Source: an uncultured Clostridia bacterium (lineage in GTDB: Bacteria > Bacillota > Clostridia > Christensenellales > Borkfalkiaceae). From it: DNA of 55,332 nt. The stretch lies in contig CANQOX010000002.1 in NCBI GenBank assembly GCA_947625595.1, positions 1 through 55,332 of the forward strand, written 5' to 3'. Below are positions 7,869 to 15,596 of this stretch, one piece after another (position 1 is the stretch's first letter; each line of letters opens with the position of its first letter). The notes below the pieces were generated by a model that did no database searches, was not told the DNA's origin, and worked only from the letters and a program-made list of their open reading frames with translations. A program made the position numbers and the translations under genes.

Positions 7869-9833
7869 CTACTTCTTAAAGATCATGACCGTGAAGCTGT
7901 GCGGAGGGAGGGTCAGGGAGGTCGGCGCGGTGGGCGCGATCTCCTCGGGCGCGATCAGCGTCGGGGCGTCGATCGTGTTGTATTCCTCCAACTTCCCCGC
8001 GAGGCGGATGATCCTCGTCATGGAGCCGAAATCGACGTCCGCCGCCACTTCGGCCTGCACTTCCCTGTCATTGGCGTTGACGGCCTTTACAAAATAGGTC
8101 CCGTCCCGCTCGGTCACCGAGGCATAGACGCCTTCCTCGTCCGTCGCCGTATCGAACGACCAACTCCCCGTATATTGACTGTAGAGAAGTTGGACATAGT
8201 AGCTCGCCGAGCCGTACGCGCTCTTGCCGTCGAACCAAATGAGGTTGGGGCACCACTCCGTGTAGCCGAGGCGGCCGAAGAGCGGCGCGAACGACTTCAT
8301 AATGACGACGTCCGAATTCCTCTCCATGCCCGTCATGAAGGCGGCCTCCGCGAGCGCGCCCTCCCAGCAATTCGACTGCGGCGCGTTGAAGCCCGCCGCC
8401 CCCGACCCCGGGACATGGGCCGCATATTCGCCCGCATACACCGTCCCGAGGCGCGGGTAGGAATCGTACACATTCACATGATCGTACATCCACTGCGGCG
8501 GAACATAGAAATGTTCGTCGGAGACATAGACGAAGTTGGGGTTCTTTTCGAGGTTTTCCCTCGTCCACTTCCAAGCGTCGCGGTGGGAATCGGTGTCCAC
8601 CGTCGGGCCGACAGTGCCGACGATCTTGAGGTCGGGATATTTTTCGTGGATCCTCTTTTCGAAGATCTCAAACCTCTTGTAAAATTCATTGGGCGCGGGC
8701 TTGCCCGTCTCCTTCTGCACGGGCGAGGCCTCCCACTGCTCATTGCCGACGCCGAGCATCTCGAGGTTGAAGGGCTCGGGGTGGCCGAGTTCCGCCCTCA
8801 CCTTGCCCCAAACGGTGTCCTTGCCGCCGTTGGCGAACTCCACGACGTCGAGGGCCTCCTGAATGTAGGTCTCGAGCGCGGGGTCGTCGAGGGGGACAAA
8901 TTCGGTGGACATGTATTGGCAGGCGATGCCGACGGAGACGACGGGAAGGGGCTTTGCGCCCAAATATTCGCAGAGGCGGAAATACTCATAGTACCCGATG
9001 CCGAGGGTCTGCCCGTAGTGGGAAAATTCCGACCGCCAGCCCGTCTCGGGGCCCGTCGCATGCACGGCCCAACGGTTCCAGTTCTGCTTCCTGCGCTCGA
9101 CGGGGCCGATGGAATTTTTCCAGAGGTATCTGTTCTCGAGGTTGTTCCCCTCCACGACGCATCCCCCGGGGAAGCGCAGAAATCCAGGGTTCATCGCCTT
9201 CATCAGGTCGACGAGGTCGCGGCGGAAGACGCCGAGCACGGCATTGTCGGGCATCACGGAGAAGGCGTCGATGTGAAGCGCCCCCGCCTTCTCGAGGAGA
9301 AAGCGGAACTGCGCCCGCTCTGCGCTCTGCTTCGCCCTGACGGTAAAGGCGTACTTGTGCCACTTGCCGTCCATTCTGATCTTGACCCTGCGCCCCATGA
9401 GCAGGAGATCGGCCCCGTACACGCCGACGCGGACGGCCCCCTTGTAGTCGTAGGAGCGGGCGTAGAAGGAGATCTTGTAGCTGCGTCCCTTGGTGAGATA
9501 GATGCCGTCGTAGGCCTTGTTGGACACGCCCGCATTGGGCTCCATGGCTTCGACGCGCATGTAGTGGGGATTCTCGGGGAAAAGCGCCCTGTCCGTCTTG
9601 ATCTTGAGGGCGACCTTCGCGCCCTTGGGCGAAGGCTCCCAGCCGTAGCCGCCGTCCTCCTCGACAATGTAACGATCCCACTCGCCGTGGACGTCCTTGG
9701 CCTCGAAGTTGCGGTTCTCGAGCATCTCGGCGTACAGTCCGCCGTCGAGGTCGTAATTGAGATCTTCAAAGAACAGGCCGACGCCGCCCGAGACAACGGG
9801 CTTCTTGCCCTCCTGCGTAAAGGTGATCTTCAT
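7869..9833 (-). CDS. Alpha-L-arabinofuranosidase, GH51-like
   Basis: GVGLFFEDLNYDLDGGLYAEMLENRNFE...MNPGFLRFPGGCVVEGNNLENRYLWKNSIGP...GVGNEQWEASP. Confidence 0.88.
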   Translation of the reverse strand: MKITFTQEGKKPVVSGGVGLFFEDLNYDLDGGLYAEMLENRNFEAKDVHGEWDRYIVEEDGGYGWEPSPKGAKVALKIKTDRALFPENPHYMRVEAMEPNAGVSNKAYDGIYLTKGRSYKISFYARSYDYKGAVRVGVYGADLLLMGRRVKIRMDGKWHKYAFTVRAKQSAERAQFRFLLEKAGALHIDAFSVMPDNAVLGVFRRDLVDLMKAMNPGFLRFPGGCVVEGNNLENRYLWKNSIGPVERRKQNWNRWAVHATGPETGWRSEFSHYGQTLGIGYYEYFRLCEYLGAKPLPVVSVGIACQYMSTEFVPLDDPALETYIQEALDVVEFANGGKDTVWGKVRAELGHPEPFNLEMLGVGNEQWEASPVQKETGKPAPNEFYKRFEIFEKRIHEKYPDLKIVGTVGPTVDTDSHRDAWKWTRENLEKNPNFVYVSDEHFYVPPQWMYDHVNVYDSYPRLGTVYAGEYAAHVPGSGAAGFNAPQSNCWEGALAEAAFMTGMERNSDVVIMKSFAPLFGRLGYTEWCPNLIWFDGKSAYGSASYYVQLLYSQYTGSWSFDTATDEEGVYASVTERDGTYFVKAVNANDREVQAEVAADVDFGSMTRIIRLAGKLEEYNTIDAPTLIAPEEIAPTAPTSLTLPPHSFTVMIFKK

Positions 9834-9943
9834 ATCAAATCCTTTCGGAAATTTTTTCCTTGATTATAGCACAACCCTTCCTCTCCGTCAACCGTTTGCG
9901 GCGCCTCTTCTGCGGTCTCGCTGTCATCTTTCCCAAAAATCTC

Positions 9944-10789
9944 TCACACAGAAAAGACGGCCTGCACTGCGCCGCCGAACTCGGCGTTGATGAAATCGAT
10001 CACCTTCTGCGACCTGAGAGCATCTAAAAGAGCGGCGATCTTGGGGTGGTTTTCATTCCCCTCTCTGACGGCGATGACGTTGGCGTAGAGCTGTGCCGCC
10101 GCCCCGTCTGAATCCTCGAACGCGAGCGCATCCTCTGCCTTGAGCCCCGCCTGCAGGGCATAATTGCCGTTGATGACGGCGACAGTGCCCGCGTCCGACT
10201 CTTTGAGGATCTGTGCGACATTCTCCGCCTGTACGGGAGTGACGGTGTTGCCCCGCAGATCCGTGATGTCATGAACGGTCAGGTTGATCTCGGGGGAGAC
10301 GTCTGCGGGAAGCCCGATATAGCCCTCGTCGCGGAGCACGAACAGCGCGCGGGTGAGATTGCTGCCGTCGTTGGGGACGAGAATGGTCCTGCCCGTTTTG
10401 AGTGTGTCGAACTGTTCCTGCGTTACTCCCTTCCCATAGACGCCGAAGGGCTCATAGTGGATCTTTCCGACGGCCGTCAAGTGAGTTCTGTACTCCTCAT
10501 TGAAGGTGTTAAGATAGGGCGTATGCTGAAAGTAGTTGGCGTCGATGCTGCCCTCTTCGAGCGCAGTGTTGGGGGTAATGTAGTCGTCGAACACCTTGAC
10601 TTCGAGGGTGTATCCCGCGGCGGCAAGGTCCTCCTTGACGGCGTCGAGAATGAGTGCATGCGGCGTTGCGCTTGCACCGACGACAATGGTCTCGGGATCG
10701 GTGTCGATGGTCCTGCCGCAAGCGGCGGCGGTGAGGGTGAGCCCGAAGGCGAGGATCGCGGCGAGAGTGCCGCAGAGGAATTTTTTCAT
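9944..10789 (-). CDS. metQ: MetQ/NlpA-family methionine ABC transporter substrate-binding lipoprotein
   Basis: Lipobox LTAAACG; ETIVVGASATPHALILDAVKEDLAAAGYTLEVKVFDDYITPNTALEEGSIDANYFQHTPYL. Confidence 0.92.
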   Translation of the reverse strand: MKKFLCGTLAAILAFGLTLTAAACGRTIDTDPETIVVGASATPHALILDAVKEDLAAAGYTLEVKVFDDYITPNTALEEGSIDANYFQHTPYLNTFNEEYRTHLTAVGKIHYEPFGVYGKGVTQEQFDTLKTGRTILVPNDGSNLTRALFVLRDEGYIGLPADVSPEINLTVHDITDLRGNTVTPVQAENVAQILKESDAGTVAVINGNYALQAGLKAEDALAFEDSDGAAAQLYANVIAVREGNENHPKIAALLDALRSQKVIDFINAEFGGAVQAVFSV

Positions 10790-10813
10790 ACTTGTATCTC
10801 CTTTTTTTAGATT

Positions 10814-11527
10814 TTATTTTGAAATTTTTTTGGCTTTCGACGCCCTCTTCGCTCCCGCGCGGAGACGGCGGTCCGTCTTTCTCGCGAGGAAAGCGCCGAG
10901 TTCCTGTATCACCTGTACAATGATGACGATGAGGACGACGCACAGCCAGATGACGTCTTCCGCGCCCGACGGCCGCGCCTGTGTGACGGCGATGGCGCCG
11001 AGCCCCCCGCCCGCGATCGTGCCCGCCATGGCAGAGTAGCCGAGAACGGTCACGGTGGAAATGACGGCTCCCGCGATGAGGGAGGGCTTTGCCTCGGGCA
11101 GATAGACCTTGCAAATGATGGCGAACGTCCCCGCCCCCATCGAACGTGCCGCCTCGACGACGCCACGGTCCACTTCCTTCAGAGAACTTTCGACCATCCG
11201 CGCCACATAGGGAGCGGCGGCGACGGTGAGCATGAAGATCATGGCCCCGTTCCCGATGCTCGTCCCCACGACCGCCCGCGCGACAGGGATGAGTGCGACG
11301 ATAAGAATGATGAAAGGAATACTGCGCAGGATATTGACGAGGAAGCCGACGACGCGATTGAGCCACGGCATGGGCCTTAACCCGTCCTTATCCGTGATAC
11401 AGAGCAGTACTCCGACGGGGAGACCGATGAGATAGGCAACGGCCGTGGAAATGACGGTCATGTAGAGTGTTTCGAGGACGCCGAGGAGAAATCCCTCCGC
11501 GCCGAGCTGGACAAAAAGACGACTCAT
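10814..11527 (-). CDS. metI: MetI-type methionine ABC transporter permease
   Basis: ETLYMTVISTAVAYLIGLPVGVLLCITDKDGL...NILRSIPFIILIVALIPVARAVVGTSIG. Confidence 0.92.
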   Translation of the reverse strand: MSRLFVQLGAEGFLLGVLETLYMTVISTAVAYLIGLPVGVLLCITDKDGLRPMPWLNRVVGFLVNILRSIPFIILIVALIPVARAVVGTSIGNGAMIFMLTVAAAPYVARMVESSLKEVDRGVVEAARSMGAGTFAIICKVYLPEAKPSLIAGAVISTVTVLGYSAMAGTIAGGGLGAIAVTQARPSGAEDVIWLCVVLIVIIVQVIQELGAFLARKTDRRLRAGAKRASKAKKISK

Positions 11528-12507
11528 ACTTCCTCCTTGAATGCAACGTTCTGCCCTTCCAAAAATTGTCGGACCTTTTCCTCCCCGCCCTCGGGAAGGG
11601 AAATGACCATGTGCCCGAATGCCTTGCCGTCGATGCGCTTGGTGTCGGCATACAGAATGTCAACGGTGACCCCGCATTCGATGGCGAGCTTGGAGATGAT
11701 GGGCCTGTCGGCGGTCTCTCCGCGGAACACGAGGCGCAGTTTTTTGCCCCCAATGCCCTCGGCGGAGCGAATGAGTTCGGGAAGGATGAGCTGTTTTGCG
11801 ATCGCCGACTGCGGGAAGGAAAATACTTCGCTCACCTCTCCCTCTTCGGCGACCCTGCTGTTGTCGAGCACGGCGACGCGGTCGCACACCCTCTCCACCA
11901 CCCGCATCTCATGGGTGATGACGACGATCGTCACGCCGAGATCGCGGTTGATGCGGCGGAGAAGCTGGAGAATGGAGTCCGTCGTCGCGGGATCGAGGGC
12001 GCTTGTCGCCTCATCGCAGAGGAGATATTTGGGCCTCGTTGCAAGCGCCCGCGCGATGGCGATGCGCTGTTTCTGCCCGCCCGAGAGCTGGGAAGGATAG
12101 CTTTTGGCCTTCTCCGAGAGCCCCACGAGCTCCAAAAGTTCCCTCGCCCGCGCCTCGGCGGCCCGCCGCTTCACCCCCGCGATCTCGAGCGGAAAGCGAA
12201 TATTGCCCTCCGCCGTGCGCTGTTCGAGCAGATTGAAGCTCTGGAAGATCATGCCGATGTTGCGGCGAAGAAACAAGAGCCGTTTCCTCCCGATGGCGGT
12301 GAGTTCCTCGCCGTCAATGAACACTTGGCCGTGCGTGGGCCGTTCGAGAAGATTGATACAGCGGACGAGCGTGCTCTTTCCCGCGCCCGACAGCCCGATG
12401 ATGCCGAAGATCTCGCCGTCTCTTACGGTGAGTGATACGTCGTCGAGGGCGAGCGTCGTCCCCTCTTGGGAGGAATATTCCTTTGTGATATGTTTGAGTT
12501 CTATCAT
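11524..12507 (-). CDS. metN: MetN-type methionine ABC transporter ATP-binding protein
   Basis: MIELKHITKEY...GLSGAGKSTLVRCINLLERPT...LSGGQKQRIAIARALATRPKYLLCDEATSALDP; C-terminal NIL-like domain. Confidence 0.92.
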   Translation of the reverse strand: MIELKHITKEYSSQEGTTLALDDVSLTVRDGEIFGIIGLSGAGKSTLVRCINLLERPTHGQVFIDGEELTAIGRKRLLFLRRNIGMIFQSFNLLEQRTAEGNIRFPLEIAGVKRRAAEARARELLELVGLSEKAKSYPSQLSGGQKQRIAIARALATRPKYLLCDEATSALDPATTDSILQLLRRINRDLGVTIVVITHEMRVVERVCDRVAVLDNSRVAEEGEVSEVFSFPQSAIAKQLILPELIRSAEGIGGKKLRLVFRGETADRPIISKLAIECGVTVDILYADTKRIDGKAFGHMVISLPEGGEEKVRQFLEGQNVAFKEEV

Positions 12508-12532
12508 GCTTCTCTCCTTATTTTTTTGAAAG

Positions 12533-12564
12533 AAAAAAACCCGCGGATAAGGTTCCGCGGGCTC
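12533..12564 (-). terminator. Attenuator terminator 2 upstream of metN
   Basis: RNA CCCGCGG-AACCTTAT-CCGCGGG-UUUUUUU. Confidence 0.85.
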
Positions 12565-12581
12565 TTCGGGGCAGAATGCAG

Positions 12582-12656
12582 TCACGGCAAACCGCCCGTC
12601 GGGAACAGCCCGCGGGTACGCATCTGCATCATGAAGGTCTTATCAATGAAACTCAT
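12582..12656 (-). CDS. Met-rich leader peptide 2 (24 aa): MSFIDKTFMMQMRTRGLFPTGGLP
   Basis: RBS AAGGAGAACGAT before ATG; manual codon-by-codon translation; below the ORF-track length cutoff. Confidence 0.75.
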   Translation of the reverse strand: MSFIDKTFMMQMRTRGLFPTGGLP

Positions 12657-12673
12657 ATCGTTCTCCTTGAAAT

Positions 12674-12706
12674 AAAAAACTGCCCGCGCATGTCTTGCAC
12701 GGGCAG
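12674..12706 (-). terminator. Attenuator terminator 1 between the two leader ORFs
   Basis: RNA CUGCCCGUGCA-AGACA-UGCGCGGGCAG-UUUUUU. Confidence 0.85.
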
Positions 12707-12728
12707 GAAACTGACTTATTACCGAATC

Positions 12729-12809
12729 TTAACGCGCGGCAACAAGCCCGTACATCTCTGCCCGGGTCCTGCACATGCGCATCATGTTGTTTACGGCTGC
12801 GAAAAACAT
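12729..12809 (-). CDS. Met-rich leader peptide 1 (26 aa): MFFAAVNNMMRMCRTRAEMYGLVAAR
   Basis: RBS AGGAG 8 nt upstream of ATG; shares MMxM(x)RTR with leader peptide 2. Confidence 0.75.
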   Translation of the reverse strand: MFFAAVNNMMRMCRTRAEMYGLVAAR

Positions 12810-12832
12810 CTCTTTCGTCTCCTGTTGCCCCC

Positions 12833-12862
12833 ATATTATCACAGGTATTTTTGTCCTGTCAA
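12833..12862 (-). promoter_or_regulatory. Sigma-A promoter of the met leader
   Basis: TTGACA-18 bp-TAATAT on minus strand, shortly upstream of leader peptide 1. Confidence 0.8.
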
Positions 12863-12927
12863 GCAAATTTTCACGGTTTTTTGATTTTGGGGGGAAATTT
12901 TTTCTTCGGCCTCCGCAGAGAACTCTC

Positions 12928-14643
12928 TCAAGCTTTCTCGAGATACGCTTCCCTGCCGCCCTCCCCGACGGAGTGGGCGATGTAGGTGATGTGGTCGGCC
13001 GCACGCTCGAGATTGGCGACGAGGTTGATAAACACGCTCGAATTGTTGGGGTCGCACTTGCCCTCGTTCAGCCGCTCGATGTGCGTGGAGAAGAGCATCT
13101 TCCTGTCCGCGTCGATCTCGTCCTCCAAAGCGTCGAGCTCGCGGAGTTTCCCCTTGTCCCTGTGCAAAAAGATCTCGAGGGACAGCTCGTACAGCCTGCG
13201 GATCTTGGCATACATGGCACGGAGCATCTCCAAAAATTCCTCGGAAAAGACGAGCCCGTCCTCCGCCGTCGTGCGGGTGTACTTGGTGACGTTGTCGGCA
13301 AGTTCGCCGATACGCATGATGTCGTTCAGGACGTAGTGCAGATCGGAGACCGTCTTTTCGTCCTCGAGGGCGGCCGACTGGGCGGTGAGCTTGACGAGAT
13401 AGGAGACCCCCTTTCGGTTGGCCGCGGCAAGTTCGGCATTGCGCATGTGAACGTCCTCCGCGGCGGAGACGTCCCTGTCAAGAAAGGCCTCAAAGGCCCT
13501 GTTCAGCTCCCCCATGGCGTAGGAAAAGACCTTTCCCGTCTCCTCATACATGTAGCCGAGGGCGACGGAGGGCGAACGGAGAAGGCGGTCGTCCAGTTCG
13601 GCATAGAGGTCGCCGTGGGCGGGGACTTCCTTCTTTTCGCGGACAAGATGCTCCGCGATCCAGACAAAGCCGTTGACGAAGGGCAGGAACAGAAGGGTAT
13701 TGATGGTATTGAACAGGGTATGGAAGAGGGCGATCTGCATTCCCGGGGCCATGTCGACGTCGCCGAGCTTCATGGAGCCCGAGGGAATGACGCTATTCAG
13801 GACGACGTCCGAAAATTGCGGCCAGCACACGAGAATGACCGTAAAGATGACCGCGCCGAAGAGGTTGAAGAGAAAGTGAATGAGAGCGGCGCGCTTGGCG
13901 TTCGGGGAAGCCCCGAGCGAAGAGATGAGCGCGGTGACGCAGGTGCCGATGTTGGAACCGATGATGATGTAGAGGGCGGCGTTCCCCCCGTCGCCGATCA
14001 TGAGCCCCGTCGAGACCATCGTCAGAATGATGGCATTGACGGCCGTCGAAGACTGCACAAGGGCGGTAATGGCGATGCCGATGAAGAGGAGCAGAATGGG
14101 CGAACGGATGGTGTGAAGCACTTCGGAAACCCTGTTGTAGGCTTCGCTCCCCGCCTCGAACGTCAGGGCGCTCGACATGAATTTCAACCCGACAAAGATG
14201 ATTCCGAAGGCGGCAATGACCGAGCCGAGGGTCACGACGCGTTCGTTTTTGGAAAACATCGTCATGAGCACGCCGATGGCGGCAAGAATGAAGAAAAAGA
14301 CGGTGATGTCCGACCCGCCGAGGGCGATGACCCACGCATTGAGCGTCGTCCCGATGTTTGCGCCCATGATGACGGCAGTCGCCTGAAAGAGCGTCATGAT
14401 GCCCGCATTGACGAGGCCGACGACCATGACCGTCGTAAAGGCCGAGCTCTGCCCGAGCACAGTGACCGCCGCGCCAATGCCGACGCCCGCAAAGCGGCTG
14501 TTTGCCGTCTTGGAAAGCATTTTTTTGAGCTTGCCATGCGCGAGTTTCGTCATGTTCTCGGAGAGCATCTTCATGCCGACGAGGAAGGTCCCCATGCCCC
14601 CGAAGATCTGCAAGATGATTTTAATGATATCCCATGCGCTCAT
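12928..14643 (-). CDS. Na/Pi cotransporter family protein with PhoU-like C-terminal domain
   Basis: GMGTFLVGMKMLSENMTKLAHGKLKKML...AVTVLGQSSAFTTVMVVGLVNAGIM...LVQSSTAVNAIILTMVSTGLM. Confidence 0.92.
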   Translation of the reverse strand: MSAWDIIKIILQIFGGMGTFLVGMKMLSENMTKLAHGKLKKMLSKTANSRFAGVGIGAAVTVLGQSSAFTTVMVVGLVNAGIMTLFQATAVIMGANIGTTLNAWVIALGGSDITVFFFILAAIGVLMTMFSKNERVVTLGSVIAAFGIIFVGLKFMSSALTFEAGSEAYNRVSEVLHTIRSPILLLFIGIAITALVQSSTAVNAIILTMVSTGLMIGDGGNAALYIIIGSNIGTCVTALISSLGASPNAKRAALIHFLFNLFGAVIFTVILVCWPQFSDVVLNSVIPSGSMKLGDVDMAPGMQIALFHTLFNTINTLLFLPFVNGFVWIAEHLVREKKEVPAHGDLYAELDDRLLRSPSVALGYMYEETGKVFSYAMGELNRAFEAFLDRDVSAAEDVHMRNAELAAANRKGVSYLVKLTAQSAALEDEKTVSDLHYVLNDIMRIGELADNVTKYTRTTAEDGLVFSEEFLEMLRAMYAKIRRLYELSLEIFLHRDKGKLRELDALEDEIDADRKMLFSTHIERLNEGKCDPNNSSVFINLVANLERAADHITYIAHSVGEGGREAYLEKA

Positions 14644-14784
14644 AGAGAAAATCTTCCCTCTGCTTTCGGGATCCCGAACAGAGGATCCTCCCCGTTATTA
14701 TAACAGGCACCCCCTTCGTTTGTCACGCAATTTTCATGCAATTGAAAACTTTTTTCTTCCTCCAAATATAGAGAGCGCCCCTCC

Positions 14785-15137
14785 CCCGCTCATTCTGACC
14801 CTGAGCGCAGTCGAAGGGGAAGAATCCCCTTGAACGAAGTCCCTCCTTGTCGCCCCTTTTAGGGGAGATGTCGCGAACGCAGTGAGCGACCGCTCATTCT
14901 GACCATGAGCGCAGTCGAAGGGGAAGAATCCCCTTGAACGAAGTCCTCTCTCGGCTCCTCCCAAGGAGGAGCTGTCGAGCGAAGCGAGACTGAGGTGGGC
15001 ATGACTGGCCGTTGCTCCCCTACCCGCTCATTCTGACCCTGAGCGCAGTCGAAGGGGAAGAATCCCCTTGAACGAAGTCCTCCCTCGACTCCTCCCAAGG
15101 AGGAGCTGTCGAGCGAAGCGAGACTGAGGTGGGCATA
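14785..15137. repeat. Repeat island R3 (three 'cattctgac..gagcgcagtcgaaggggaagaatccccttgaacgaagtc' copies plus two-hairpin elements)
   Basis: Copies near 14789, 14890 and 15026; two-hairpin elements at 14954 and 15088. Confidence 0.9.
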
Positions 15138-15186
15138 ATTGTAATAAAAAAAACAGACCCCCTTTCGGGACGTCCGTCATACGCAT

Positions 15187-15489
15187 TCAATCGTCGAGCA
15201 ATGCGAGCACTGCTTTCTTTTTCCGTTCAGGCAATTTTCGGTATCGTTCGATCAGGAGCTTTTCCTGCGCGCTGACGAGCTCGCTCTCCTCCTCTTCCAT
15301 GAAGAATTGGGCAAGGGTCACCCCGAACGCGTCGCAGAGGTGGGACAGCGTGTCAAGGCTCGGCAGAGAGTTCGTCTTTGTGAGAAGCGTAGAAACCGTT
15401 GACTGCGTAAGCTCCGCCTCAAGCGCAAGCTGATTGGTACTCCAGCCCCGCTCATCGCGAAGTTCTTTGATCCTTTCAATGATATCCAT
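15187..15489 (-). CDS. XRE-family HTH transcriptional regulator (100 aa)
   Basis: MDIIERIKELRDERGWSTNQLALEAELTQSTVSTLLTKTNSLPSLDTLSHLCDAFGVTLAQFF. Confidence 0.9.
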   Translation of the reverse strand: MDIIERIKELRDERGWSTNQLALEAELTQSTVSTLLTKTNSLPSLDTLSHLCDAFGVTLAQFFMEEEESELVSAQEKLLIERYRKLPERKKKAVLALLDD

Positions 15490-15535
15490 GAAAATATTAT
15501 AAACATTTCACCGTTAATTATTTAGCGATATTCCG

Positions 15536-15564
15536 TTGACTTTCAATCGAACTTTCGTTATAAT
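15536..15564 (+). promoter_or_regulatory. Sigma-A promoter of the Cys-repeat lipoprotein
   Basis: TTGACT-17 bp-TATAAT. Confidence 0.75.
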
Positions 15565-15596
15565 ATTGTCAGAAATCCGATAAAAGGAGAAAAACG

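Noticed and set aside
12507-12862. SAM riboswitch or Met T-box upstream of metN
   Set aside because: No T-box TGGNACCGCG motif and no recognisable S-box core by eye; the short space is filled by two mini-ORFs and two terminators. An Infernal scan would settle this.
15490-15560. Possible operator between the 100-aa XRE gene and the CxxC lipoprotein
   Set aside because: Only weak ACTTTC direct repeats; no convincing palindrome.
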